Positions 29,823 to 37,875 of a DNA stretch of 53,641 bases are shown piece by piece (within the stretch, counting starts at the first letter, position 1; every line of letters begins with the position of its first letter). The DNA comes from Flavobacteriales bacterium. GTDB taxonomy: Bacteria > Bacteroidota > Bacteroidia > Flavobacteriales_D > Sanyastnellaceae. The notes beneath the pieces were generated by a model, which was not told where the DNA came from, did not search any database, and saw nothing but the letters and a program-made list of their open reading frames with translations. Where the stretch lies: contig JAQWQB010000073.1 of NCBI GenBank assembly GCA_029245065.1, forward strand, positions 1-53,641. Direction: 5' to 3'. Position numbers and translations under genes: made by a program.

Positions 29823-31276
29823 ACTTTATCAAATTGTGCAATGGCCTCCACGTGCGATGTATGAGGAAATTGATCTACTAATTTGAAACGCGATAGCACG
29901 TATCCAGCTTCTTTCAGAATTGCGGCGTCTCTGGCTTGGGTAGCAGGATTACAGGAAACGTAGACAATTCGTTTGGCGTCCAGTAGAATGACTTTCTGAA
30001 GTGTCTTTGGAGCAATCCCAGCTCTTGGCGGATCAAGAACAACAGTTCCTATTCGCCCTTGGTATTCAGGATATTCTCTGAGGAATTTGCCCGCATCTGC
30101 CGCATAGAAGGTGATGTCATCCACTCCATTGACCAAGGCGTTTTCCCTTGCATCTTCAATAGCGCTTTCAACAATGTCAACACCAACAACTGGAAGGGTG
30201 TTTTCTTGAGCAAGTAGTTGAGCTATGGTTCCTGTTCCGCAGAATAGATCCATGATAACGTCGCCCTCGTCTACTTTTCCAGAAGCAAATGAAACAACTT
30301 CGGCATATAGTTTTTCGGCACTTTTAGGGTTGGTCTGGAAGAAGCTCGACATGCTGATGCTGAAGTTCAAGCCATTTATTTCTTCCGAGAGTTTTTCCGC
30401 GCCATACACAACAGTTGAACTTCCCGATCTGGCTTCAACTCGTTCTCCTGTATCATCATTGATGGTATGCAAAATTCCGTGAACGCGTTCTCCCCAGAGT
30501 TCATTCACTTTGGCTACGAATCCGTCAAGATCGAATTGATCTAGTTCATCGCTTGTTGTGACCAAGTTGAAGAGGAGTTTGTCTGCAACATAGCTCTTTC
30601 GAACAACGAAGAAGCGAAAGAAACCGTGTCGTTTCGGCGGATGCCAAGCCGGAAATCCCGTTGCTTCGCACCATGCTCTCAAGTGATGCAATTTCGATTC
30701 AACTTCTTGATCAAATAGACCGCTGTCATCATCAAGGTTCTCTACCATCCACCAAGTTCCGCGGTGCTTGAAACCCAGTGCGAATCCGTCATACTCGGCC
30801 TCTTCACCCTTCGCTTCTGCCTTCAAATCAAAGCCAATACTCGAGAATGAATATTCCATTTTATTCCGGTAATGCCAGGTCAATGGAGAGGCGATCAATC
30901 CTTCAAAAACGTCATCAATTTCAGTGATTCCACCAATTCTTCGGTAAAGATCCAAGGCCGTATCAGTCTTCATTTTATGCTGCACTTCAATGGGAAGTCT
31001 GGCATACGGAGCTCCCGGAATGGGCTGGTAGGGAATGGACTGTTCTTCCGGTGCATTGGTGAGTACTTTCTCAAGTTTGCATTCCGCATAACGCGATTTG
31101 CATTTCACCACACGCGCAAGCACTTGTTGCCCTGGATAGGTGTTTTGAACGAATACCGTGAAATCTCCTTTTTCGGTGGGAACCTTAGCGATTCCTTTGC
31201 CACCAAAGGCAATTTCACTGATACTTACCTCAATAATTTCACCTCGTCTGAACTGTCTTTTAGGTCTACTTCCCAT
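29819..31276 (-). CDS. rlmD: RlmD/TrmA-family RNA uracil-C5 methyltransferase, Fe-S cysteines absent
   Basis: This 485-residue enzyme methylates C5 of uracil in RNA, probably 23S rRNA. It has an N-terminal TRAM domain (about 11-70), the SAM motif DLFCGTGTIAQLLA, the VVLDPPRAG motif and the catalytic-cysteine motif VYVSCNPATQARD. The region after TRAM, where RlmC/RlmD usually hold CxxxxxCxxC for a [4Fe-4S] cluster, reads PYQPIPGAPYARLPI and has no cysteines. The gene symbol is given by domain order, not by proof of target. A TACTTTTG box 4 nt upstream marks the start. Confidence 0.85.
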   Translation of the reverse strand: MGSRPKRQFRRGEIIEVSISEIAFGGKGIAKVPTEKGDFTVFVQNTYPGQQVLARVVKCKSRYAECKLEKVLTNAPEEQSIPYQPIPGAPYARLPIEVQHKMKTDTALDLYRRIGGITEIDDVFEGLIASPLTWHYRNKMEYSFSSIGFDLKAEAKGEEAEYDGFALGFKHRGTWWMVENLDDDSGLFDQEVESKLHHLRAWCEATGFPAWHPPKRHGFFRFFVVRKSYVADKLLFNLVTTSDELDQFDLDGFVAKVNELWGERVHGILHTINDDTGERVEARSGSSTVVYGAEKLSEEINGLNFSISMSSFFQTNPKSAEKLYAEVVSFASGKVDEGDVIMDLFCGTGTIAQLLAQENTLPVVGVDIVESAIEDARENALVNGVDDITFYAADAGKFLREYPEYQGRIGTVVLDPPRAGIAPKTLQKVILLDAKRIVYVSCNPATQARDAAILKEAGYVLSRFKLVDQFPHTSHVEAIAQFDKV

Positions 31277-31280
31277 GCCG

Positions 31281-31288
31281 CAAAAGTA
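31281..31288 (-). promoter_or_regulatory. -7 box (TACTTTTG) of rlmD
   Basis: This is an exact TAnnTTTG match on the minus strand, 4 nt before the ATG at 31276. Confidence 0.55.
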
Positions 31289-31362
31289 AAGTAAGATTTT
31301 CCAAGATGACCGGTTTCTTGTTGCTTGTTTTCATACTTTGAAAATAGCTCCCTCATTCTTCC

Positions 31363-31370
31363 TATTTTCG
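31363..31370 (+). promoter_or_regulatory. -7 box (TATTTTCG) of the EEP-family gene
   Basis: The box ends 5 nt before the ATG at 31376. It is a TTCG variant. Confidence 0.45.
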
Positions 31371-31375
31371 CCTAC

Positions 31376-32200
31376 ATGTCGAAATACCTTTTACTAGTAC
31401 TCTTCAATACTGTTTTACACTGTTCAACTGGATTTGCTCAATCTGAAATTCAATTCATGACGTTCAATATTCGGTATGATAATCCGAATGACCCCTTGAC
31501 ATGGGAGGAGCGCAAGAATGAAGTAGCCAAGGCGATGATGTTTCAGGACGTAGTTGGGGTTCAAGAGGCGTTAGATCATCAAGTAGCATACTTAGATAGT
31601 CAATTGCGATTCCATGCTCATTATGGAGTGGGACGAGATGACGGAATGAAGGGCGGGGAGTTTTGTCCGGTATTTTACAACACGCAGAAATTTGATTTCA
31701 TTCATGGCGAAACGATTTGGCTTTCGCTTAGTCCGAATGTGCCCGGAAGTATCGGTTGGGATGCTGATTTACCCAGAATAGCGAGCATTGTTTTGTTGCA
31801 ACATAAAGAAAGTGGAAAGACCATTCGTGTGGTGAATACCCATTTTTCGCACGTTGGAATCACCGCACGGGAAAACGCAGCACAACTCATACGGGGATAT
31901 GTTTCCAACCATTCTCAAGACCACATCGTGGTGATGGGAGATTTCAATGAAGAGTCTGATGACCCTGCATTTAAGCTGCTAAATAAAGCGCCTCTAAATG
32001 ACAGCTATGAAGGTAACCCCAATCGGTGTAGAGATCATTTCACTACTTATTCCACATTCAATCCGAGTGGTGTTTATGAAAAACGAATTGACCACATCTT
32101 TACCGACTTTCAAGTAGAATGGATTTGTATTGAAGAGATCATCAAATACGGTTACTTCATTTCAGATCATCATCCGTTATTTATCGTAGTGAATCTGTGA
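31376..32200 (+). CDS. Endonuclease/exonuclease/phosphatase (EEP) family protein, secreted
   Basis: This 274-residue protein has an N-terminal signal-like segment (MSKYLLLVLFNTVLHCSTGFAQ). EEP motifs follow in order: TFNIRY (Asn), VGVQEA (Glu), NTHFSHVG (His), GDFNEE (Asp/Asn) and SDHHPLF (Asp/His), all needed for metal-dependent phosphodiester hydrolysis. A secreted nuclease or phosphodiesterase is likely; lipid or sugar phosphates are also possible substrates. The ATG at 31376 is preferred over a TTG at 31325 because the promoter box lies between. It is coupled (GTGA overlap) to the SLC13 carrier. Confidence 0.85.
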   Translation: MSKYLLLVLFNTVLHCSTGFAQSEIQFMTFNIRYDNPNDPLTWEERKNEVAKAMMFQDVVGVQEALDHQVAYLDSQLRFHAHYGVGRDDGMKGGEFCPVFYNTQKFDFIHGETIWLSLSPNVPGSIGWDADLPRIASIVLLQHKESGKTIRVVNTHFSHVGITARENAAQLIRGYVSNHSQDHIVVMGDFNEESDDPAFKLLNKAPLNDSYEGNPNRCRDHFTTYSTFNPSGVYEKRIDHIFTDFQVEWICIEEIIKYGYFISDHHPLFIVVNL

Positions 32201-33636
32201 AAGACTTGAACCTCAAACGGATAGGGCTATTTTTAGGTCCGGTAGCTTTTGTACTACTCAACTTGGCTCAGTGGACAAGTCTTTCTTCTGACGCTTCTAG
32301 TTTAATTGCCGTTGCTGTATGGATGATTATTTGGTGGGTCACCGAAGCGGTTCCAATTGCTGTTACGGCATTGCTTCCGATTGTCATGTTCCCGCTCACT
32401 GGAATTGCCAATGAAAAAGAAGTGACGGCGCCGTATGGAGACCGTTTTGTTTTCTTGTTTCTAGGAGGGTTTTTGTTAGCTCTCGCCATGGAAAAGTGGC
32501 AATTGCACAAACGAATAGCTTTAAAAATTGTCTTGCTTGCTGGTTCCAGTGCGCTGCGTATCATCCTTGGATTTATGCTAGCAACTGGCTTCCTGAGTAT
32601 GTGGATTAGCAATACAGCTACTACTCTGATGATGTTGCCAATTGCTTCAAGTGTGATATTCCTGGTGAAAGATAAGATCGAAGACCCTAAAATGTCCAAG
32701 CGATTTGCCGTGGTGTTGTTGCTCAGCATTGCTTACGCGGCTAACTGTGGGGGAATAGCAACGTTGATAGGGACACCACCAAACATAGCACTGGCCGCTG
32801 CAATTAAAGACGGATATGGAATTGAAATTGGGTTCCTTGATTGGATGATGATAGGCCTTCCTTTTTCGCTGGTCATGCTGTTTTTGACTTATTTCCTGTT
32901 GACGAGAGTACTCCACCCGATAAAGATTCCTGCTTTTTCTGGGGGAAGGAAGTTGATTGAAGAAGAGTATAAAAAGTTGGGCAAAATGACCGAGCCTGAA
33001 CGAAGGGTCTTGTGGATTTTCATTGCCACGGCCTTATTATGGGTTTCTGGAAAAGCCATTAATTCAGCTCAAGACGTCATTCGTTTGAATGATACTAGTA
33101 TTGCCATGTTAGGGGCCGTACTATTGTTTTTGGTGAACGCTAATTCCAAAGAGAAGCTGTTAGCATGGTCAGATACGGCTCGTTTGCCATGGGGAATTTT
33201 ACTGCTTTTTGGGGGTGGATTAACCTTGGCGCGTTCTTTTGAATCGACCGGTTTAATGACCGTAGTGGCAGATGTTTTTGCGAATCAGTCTTCACTGACT
33301 TTATTCGCAATGATGTTAGTGCTTACGGTCATTGCGTTGTTTTTGACAGAAGTCATGAGCAATTTGGCGTTGGTTGTAGTTTTCGTACCTGTAGTAGCAG
33401 CTATTGCAGTGGGAATGGATTCTTCGCCACTTCAATTTGCAGTCCCTGTGACATTGGCAGCAAGTTGTGCATTCATGTTTCCAATGGCCACACCACCTAA
33501 TGCCATCGTTTTTGCAACAGGCGAAATAAGTATCCCAATGATGGCTCGAACAGGGATCGTTTTGAACATTGTAGCGGCAGTTATCGCAACATTATTCTGC
33601 ACGTTAATCTTAGAACAGTGGCTTAGCCTTTTCTAA
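32197..33636 (+). CDS. SLC13/DASS family anion carrier
   Basis: This 479-residue membrane protein starts at a GTG that overlaps the previous stop by 4 bases. It shows the two hairpin motifs of divalent-anion:Na+ symporters: SNTATTLMMLPIA in the first half and TPPNAIVFATG in the second. About 11-12 hydrophobic segments are visible. The substrate may be dicarboxylates, citrate, sulfate or phosphate; sequence alone does not decide. Co-expression with a secreted EEP-family hydrolase suggests uptake of a released anion, but that is inference. Confidence 0.87.
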   Translation: MKDLNLKRIGLFLGPVAFVLLNLAQWTSLSSDASSLIAVAVWMIIWWVTEAVPIAVTALLPIVMFPLTGIANEKEVTAPYGDRFVFLFLGGFLLALAMEKWQLHKRIALKIVLLAGSSALRIILGFMLATGFLSMWISNTATTLMMLPIASSVIFLVKDKIEDPKMSKRFAVVLLLSIAYAANCGGIATLIGTPPNIALAAAIKDGYGIEIGFLDWMMIGLPFSLVMLFLTYFLLTRVLHPIKIPAFSGGRKLIEEEYKKLGKMTEPERRVLWIFIATALLWVSGKAINSAQDVIRLNDTSIAMLGAVLLFLVNANSKEKLLAWSDTARLPWGILLLFGGGLTLARSFESTGLMTVVADVFANQSSLTLFAMMLVLTVIALFLTEVMSNLALVVVFVPVVAAIAVGMDSSPLQFAVPVTLAASCAFMFPMATPPNAIVFATGEISIPMMARTGIVLNIVAAVIATLFCTLILEQWLSLF

Positions 33637-33641
33637 CTTCG
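33634..33641 (+). promoter_or_regulatory. -7 box (TAACTTCG) of the HD-hydrolase gene
   Basis: The box overlaps the TAA stop of the SLC13 gene and ends 6 nt before the next ATG at 33648. It may be an internal promoter or chance. Confidence 0.35.
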
Positions 33642-33647
33642 TACCAG

Positions 33648-35714
33648 ATGGCAAAATTTGTTGAACATATCCGAGACAAGCACAACATCCTTTTGGTGAT
33701 TGCGCTATTCGCCATTTGCCTTGGGACATTAATGTATTTGTATCCGCGAGAGGCCCAATTCAAATATGAATACAGTGAAGGAAAGGTTTGGGCTTACGAA
33801 GACTTCATCTCGCCTTATGACATCAATGTTGAAAAACTTGATGACGAAGTTCAACGCGAGCGAGAGGCCATTCGATCTGAAATTGTCCCTGTATATCGAT
33901 TCGATGTCTCCAAGGAGCAAGCAGGGTATGCTCGGATGAATTTTCTAATTGATTCGTTGTACCGACAAGATTCGGCGCGTTTCGATGTAGCTATGAGAAT
34001 TGGGAACAGTGCGCTAAAGACCATGTTTGAGATTGGTGTGATCGATTTGGACACCGATCATCAAGGCATGACGGCGAATCAGCCTTTGCAGCTAATCGAT
34101 GGGGCGTTTATTAGTGAGGTCAAGCGTTCGGATGTTGTTGATATGAATGAAGGTTACGGGTATTTACGCAATACTGTTTCCGTGCTTGCTTCAGAAGAAT
34201 TGATCGATGTTTCTTACCTAACTGAAGTAATTACACAAGGCTTGAATTACAATTTGTTGTTTGATAAAACGAGCACGGACCGCAATATTGAAACGCGATT
34301 GAATGCCATTCATATTGAGGTGGGTGAATTGGAAGCGGGAGAGTTAATTATTCGAAAAGGGGAGGAGATTGGTCTGGAGCAGTTAAGAGAGCTCGAGTCG
34401 GTTCGAAAGAGCTACGAAGAACGTGTTGGGAAAGGGAAGAGCTGGTGGATTATTCTACTCGGTCAAGGATTATTGATTTCGGTGGGGCTGATTTCCATCG
34501 TGATCATTTTGCGGATGTTGGAGCCAGACTTGTTGGAAGCGCCTTCCAAAGTGACCTTTATTCTGGTATTGATTGTGCTCATGGCGCTATTGGTGAAAGT
34601 AGCGTTATCCATAGATAACATTAGTATTTACCTTGTGCCCATTTGCATTGTTCCGATTATTCTGCGTGCTTTTTACGACGCAAAATTGGCTTTGCTGATT
34701 CACATTGTGAATGTGTTCATGTTGAGCTTCATTGTGCCAAGTTCATTTGAGTTTGCCTTCTTGCACATTTTTGCAGGAATTTTGTTGCTGTATGGAATGC
34801 GCACCTTGGCGAAACGTTCACAGTTTTTCAATGCTGCGCTCGTCATTTTCTTAAGCTATTCGATCACCTACCTCGGATTGAATATCATCCAAGAAGGTAA
34901 ATTCACGGGGATACACTTGAACAATTATGCTTGGTTTGGAGGCAATGCATTTATCTCCATGTTCGCTTTCCCGCTGATCTACTTGTTTGAAAGATCATTT
35001 GGTTTTCTTTCTGAAATCAGCCTGTTGGAGATTAGTGACTCCAACAATGATTTGCTTCGCGAATTAAATGAAAAGGCCCCAGGTACTTTCCAGCATACCT
35101 TGCAGGTGGCCAATTTAGCAGAAGAAGCCATTCGAGAAATAGGAGGAAACGTATTGCTCATGAGGGCAGGGGCATTGTACCACGACATTGGGAAAATGGA
35201 GGCTCCGAGGTATTTCACAGAGAATCAACACGGGGTGAATCCGCATGACGATATGGGGCCTGAGGAAAGTGCTAGAACCATTATTCATCATGTAATAAAA
35301 GGGATAGAGTTGGCCCGAAAAAATAGGCTTCCAGAGGAAATAATCGATTTTATTCGAACCCATCATGGCACTACTCGCGTTGAGTATTTTTACAGAACAG
35401 CTGTGAATGAGCGGGGAGAAGAAGAGGTAGATGAAACGTTATTTCGCTACCCCGGACCGATGCCATTCTCTCGTGAAACCGCCGTTTTGATGATGGCTGA
35501 TAGTGTAGAAGCTGCGTCGCGAAGTTTACCTGATTATTCGGAAGAACGCATTTTTTCATTGATAGAATCCATCGTGGCGCATCAACAATCTATGGGGCAA
35601 TTTGAAAATGCTGATATTACTTTCAAGGAAATTACGAAGGTTAAAAAAGTGTTTCTCAAGAAGTTATTGAACATCTATCACAGTCGAATCGCGTACCCAG
35701 ATTCTAAGAAGTAA
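33648..35714 (+). CDS. 7TM-HD family hydrolase, PgpH-like c-di-AMP phosphodiesterase
   Basis: This 688-residue inner-membrane protein has an N-terminal membrane segment (about 13-32), an extracytoplasmic 7TMR-HD sensor region (33-265), seven membrane helices (about 268-460) and a C-terminal cytoplasmic HD domain. The domain carries LYHDIGKMEAPRYF with the metal-binding His-Asp pair, and downstream HHVIKG and HHGTTR histidines. Members of this layout (PgpH) hydrolyse cyclic di-AMP, which controls turgor and wall homeostasis. The enzymatic role is inferred from the family. Confidence 0.9.
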   Translation: MAKFVEHIRDKHNILLVIALFAICLGTLMYLYPREAQFKYEYSEGKVWAYEDFISPYDINVEKLDDEVQREREAIRSEIVPVYRFDVSKEQAGYARMNFLIDSLYRQDSARFDVAMRIGNSALKTMFEIGVIDLDTDHQGMTANQPLQLIDGAFISEVKRSDVVDMNEGYGYLRNTVSVLASEELIDVSYLTEVITQGLNYNLLFDKTSTDRNIETRLNAIHIEVGELEAGELIIRKGEEIGLEQLRELESVRKSYEERVGKGKSWWIILLGQGLLISVGLISIVIILRMLEPDLLEAPSKVTFILVLIVLMALLVKVALSIDNISIYLVPICIVPIILRAFYDAKLALLIHIVNVFMLSFIVPSSFEFAFLHIFAGILLLYGMRTLAKRSQFFNAALVIFLSYSITYLGLNIIQEGKFTGIHLNNYAWFGGNAFISMFAFPLIYLFERSFGFLSEISLLEISDSNNDLLRELNEKAPGTFQHTLQVANLAEEAIREIGGNVLLMRAGALYHDIGKMEAPRYFTENQHGVNPHDDMGPEESARTIIHHVIKGIELARKNRLPEEIIDFIRTHHGTTRVEYFYRTAVNERGEEEVDETLFRYPGPMPFSRETAVLMMADSVEAASRSLPDYSEERIFSLIESIVAHQQSMGQFENADITFKEITKVKKVFLKKLLNIYHSRIAYPDSKK

Positions 35715-35732
35715 AATTCATAAACTTTTTTA

Positions 35733-35762
35733 TTGCCAGTAACAAAAGTATGTGTACTTTTG
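35733..35762 (+). promoter_or_regulatory. Promoter of the tRNA-Ser/tRNA-Pro transcript
   Basis: A TTG at 35733-35735 and TACTTTTG at 35755-35762 are separated by 19 nt. This is the textbook Bacteroidota -33/-7 spacing. The box ends 21 nt before the tRNA-Ser gene. Confidence 0.8.
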
Positions 35763-35783
35763 CCGTCCGGTGAAAGCCGAAAA

Positions 35784-35871
35784 GGAGAGGTGCCTGAGTG
35801 GCCGAAAGGACTTGTTTGCTAAATAAGCGTACCTCAAAAGGGTACCCTGGGTTCGAATCCCAGTCTCTCCA
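35784..35871 (+). tRNA. tRNA-Ser(GCT)
   Basis: This 88-nt gene includes the discriminator base. Acceptor arm GGAGAGG pairs with TCTCTCC (one G-U). Anticodon stem CTTGT/ATAAG holds loop TTGCTAA with anticodon GCT (35818-35820). A long variable arm (GCGTACC...GGTACCC) is present, as expected for serine. T loop is TTCGAAT. CCA is not encoded. Confidence 0.96.
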
Positions 35872-35911
35872 CAAGAAGGAGGGGTCTTTAGATCCTTTAA
35901 AGAATTAGTTT

Positions 35912-35986
35912 CGGGGCGTAGCGCAGTCCGGTTAGCGCACCTGGTTTGGGACCAGGGGGTCGCAGGTTCGAATCCTGCCGCCCCGA
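35912..35986 (+). tRNA. tRNA-Pro(TGG)
   Basis: Acceptor arm CGGGGCG pairs with CGCCCCG. Anticodon stem CCTGG/CCAGG encloses TTTGGGA, so the anticodon is TGG. T arm contains GGTTCGAATC. CCA is not encoded. It lies 40 nt after tRNA-Ser and shares its promoter. Confidence 0.96.
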
Positions 35987-35995
35987 CTAGATTAA

Positions 35996-36027
35996 AAGCC
36001 GCATTCTGTAAGGAGTGCGGTTTTTTT
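35996..36027 (+). terminator. Terminator of the tRNA-Ser/tRNA-Pro unit
   Basis: A 9-bp stem, CCGCATTCT (35999-36007) with GGAGTGCGG (36012-36020), is followed by seven T residues. Confidence 0.85.
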
Positions 36028-36102
36028 GATTCCCAAAATTGCGAAAGCTTGCTTTCTAGCAATTTTGGGAATCAAAAAAGCATCAAGAACGACGTAAGGA
36101 GT
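36008..36102. repeat. 58-nt palindrome flanked by a 9-bp direct repeat
   Basis: Bases 36022-36042 pair perfectly with 36059-36079 (21 bp, including GATTCCCAAAATTGC). An inner 6-bp stem (36043-36048 with 36051-36056) is separated by a 2-nt bulge (TA, 36057-36058). The outer ends are T6 on the left and A6 on the right on both strands, so it lacks the trailing T-run of an intrinsic terminator. GTAAGGAGT occurs at 36008-36016 and 36094-36102, bracketing the palindrome. This may be a target duplication of a small inserted element, or chance. Confidence 0.7.
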
Positions 36103-36230
36103 TCTGCGGCTTGGGGTCTATGTTTCCCCCAGATCAGAATCAAGCAGTAATCCTTGGAGCTTTCAAGTATCTTTTGACTTTTAAAAATTGAAACGCATTG
36201 TAGCTAATGAAGAACGGTTTTGGCATTTAG

Positions 36231-36656
36231 ATGAGAAGGAGTGAGTTCGTTCAAATTTCAGCTTCAACCATGAGGTTTATTTCGGATTAAAGTCAGCCCG
36301 TCCCGGGCCCTCCCTCCCCCTCCTTTTCCAACCAGCTCGATGAAGCTAAAGCCCTTTTTCGAGCTATTCTAACTTTCCTCTGGTTAAAACACCCACAACT
36401 TTACCAACGTACCATCTCAATTCATATTCGATCTCTTTATCCCCCGTCAAACCCTCTTTCTCAACGAATATTACCACAATTCCCCTTCCTTCCCAATCAT
36501 CAGATAGACAACCTTATCAACGTACTGATTGAGTTCATAGATGAAAGAAAACGCTTGAGAAATGGAACTGATCGTACCTTACCATTGAATTCTCGATACC
36601 ATAAAATGAAAGGAGTTTTAGACGCCTTGTTGTTGCCGGAACCCGAAGCATTGTGA
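36231..36656 (+). pseudogene. Unrecognised ORF, in-frame TAA, no start in the long part
   Basis: An ATG at 36231 opens a 19-codon frame (MRRSEFVQISASTMRFISD) that stops at TAA 36288-36290. The same frame then stays open for 121 codons to TGA 36654-36656. The long part has no ATG, GTG or TTG near its beginning. It contains QLDEAKALFRAILTFLWLKH, IRSLYPPSNPLSQRILPQF and FIDERKRLRNGTDRTLPLNS, a plausible folded-protein composition. Its first part is very C-rich (CCCGGGCCCTCCCTCCCCC), unlike neighbouring genes. I do not recognise the family. It is most simply a decayed gene; an error at 36288 is possible. It overlaps the next frame by 4 bases (GTGA). Confidence 0.45.
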
Positions 36657-36919
36657 TTTCAAGAATTGGAAAAGTGAACTTCACTTTTCGTGGTGCATTT
36701 GCCATTGTAATCTTGGCAATGTCCGTCGATCTATATCGGCTTGTTTTTACTTGGTGAACCCCATCGGGAGCAACACTTATTCAGCTAATTTCAACAGTGT
36801 GGTTTGTAGCTGTTGTTTCATTTGGCATAGCTCAAACAGCAAATTGGGCCTATTTGAGAAGTGTATTGGCTACAACCGTATCAGTCGTTGTTCTGTTTAT
36901 GTGTACACAGCTTTTTTAG
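36653..36919 (+). pseudogene. Small membrane-protein ORF with in-frame TGA
   Basis: A GTG overlapping the previous TGA opens an 88-codon frame ending at TAG 36917-36919. It is interrupted by TGA at 36755-36757. The first part (VISRIGKVNFTFRGAFAIV then LAMSVDLYRLVFTW) and the second part (LIQLISTVWFVAVVSFGIAQ, then TANWAYLRSVLATTVSVVVL) are both strongly hydrophobic, so the intact product would have had three or so membrane segments. The family is unknown. The GTGA overlap suggests it was translationally coupled to the preceding frame. With the interruption it is probably non-functional. Confidence 0.42.
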
Positions 36920-36975
36920 AATAACAGCTGCAGTTTAGTTGATAAGAAATAAGAGGAAGTGAGGTTGAATAGTGG

Positions 36976-37875
36976 TCACGCGTTGATCCAATCAATACCC
37001 TTAATCAACTTGGACTGGGTGAACTCTTCCGGACTGTTCTCTTCAACGGAGTGCATGTATTCCCAATTCGCATGAGAAGGGAGACTCATTAAAATCGATT
37101 CCGTTCTGCCGTTAGACACCAATCCAAAACGGGTTCCACGGTCATGAACAAGGTTGAACTCTACGTACCGCCCTCGTCTCAATCCTTGCCAGTCTTTTTG
37201 TTCACTGGTAAATGGCAATGCTTTTTTTTCATTTACCAAAGAAGTATACAAAGGAGCGAATGTTCTACCGACTGCACAGGTGAAGTCAAAAATAGACTTG
37301 TTGGAATCAGCTCCTTTACCTAGATGGTCGAAGAAAATACCACCAATTCCTCTTGTTTCATTGCGGTGTGGGATGAAAAAATAATCATCTGCCCACTTCT
37401 TAAATCGAGGGTAGTAGTCTGTGTCGAATTGATCGCATACCGCCTTCATTCCCGTATGAAATTGTTTCGCCTGGTTGACGTCTATGAAATGAGGGGTGAG
37501 GTCAATCCCTCCACCAAACCAGCAGACACCATCACTTAATTCGAAATAACGAATGTTCATATGGATGATTGGGACATGCGGATTTTTTGGGTGAATTACG
37601 ATGCTCACACCTGTAGCGAAGAACGAGTCAGCATGGCTATCAAGTTGTTGTTTCAACGCAGGAGAACATGTACCATGCACTTCAGAAAAATTCACTCCTC
37701 CTTTCTCAAAGATGTTTCCATCTCTTATCACACGAGTACGTCCTCCACCGCCTCCTTCACGCTTCCAAAGATCTTCGTGAAATGCGGCTTTGCCATCACA
37801 TTGCTCTAGAGATAGACAAATTTCGTCTTGTATAGCTTGAAAAGTGCTAGTTACTGATTGCTGTGTTACTTTCAC
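36976..37875 (-). CDS. hemF: Oxygen-dependent coproporphyrinogen III oxidase
   Basis: HemF performs the aerobic oxidative decarboxylation of coproporphyrinogen III to protoporphyrinogen IX in haem synthesis. The 299-residue protein has the family's core motifs: GGGGGRTRVI, GVNFSEVHG, the metal/substrate region IHMNIRYFE, WFGGGIDLTPHF, and the C-terminal LRRGRYVEFNLVHDRGTRFGL. The start is a GTG lying 29 bases inside the upstream LysM gene, so expression is probably coupled. Its presence points to an oxygen-using organism. Confidence 0.94.
   Translation of the reverse strand: MKVTQQSVTSTFQAIQDEICLSLEQCDGKAAFHEDLWKREGGGGGRTRVIRDGNIFEKGGVNFSEVHGTCSPALKQQLDSHADSFFATGVSIVIHPKNPHVPIIHMNIRYFELSDGVCWFGGGIDLTPHFIDVNQAKQFHTGMKAVCDQFDTDYYPRFKKWADDYFFIPHRNETRGIGGIFFDHLGKGADSNKSIFDFTCAVGRTFAPLYTSLVNEKKALPFTSEQKDWQGLRRGRYVEFNLVHDRGTRFGLVSNGRTESILMSLPSHANWEYMHSVEENSPEEFTQSKLIKGIDWINA

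Larger units (their letters stand above)
35987..36975. other. Gene-poor tRNA-adjacent kilobase
   Basis: Apart from the terminator, the palindrome and the two decayed frames listed separately, I see no intact gene, IS element or att-like copy of the tRNA-Pro 3' end here. The stretch from 36300 to about 36500 is pyrimidine-rich on the plus strand and stands out by eye from the coding neighbours. Confidence 0.6.

Noticed and set aside
35730-36062. Minus-strand open frame across the two tRNA genes
   Set aside because: It is antisense to tRNA-Ser and tRNA-Pro (peptides like GAAGFEPATPWSQTRCANRT are a well-known artefact of tRNA genes).
35960-36980. Integration site (duplicated tRNA-Pro 3' end)
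   Set aside because: I looked for a second copy of the tRNA 3' end in the gap and saw none; no integrase is present.
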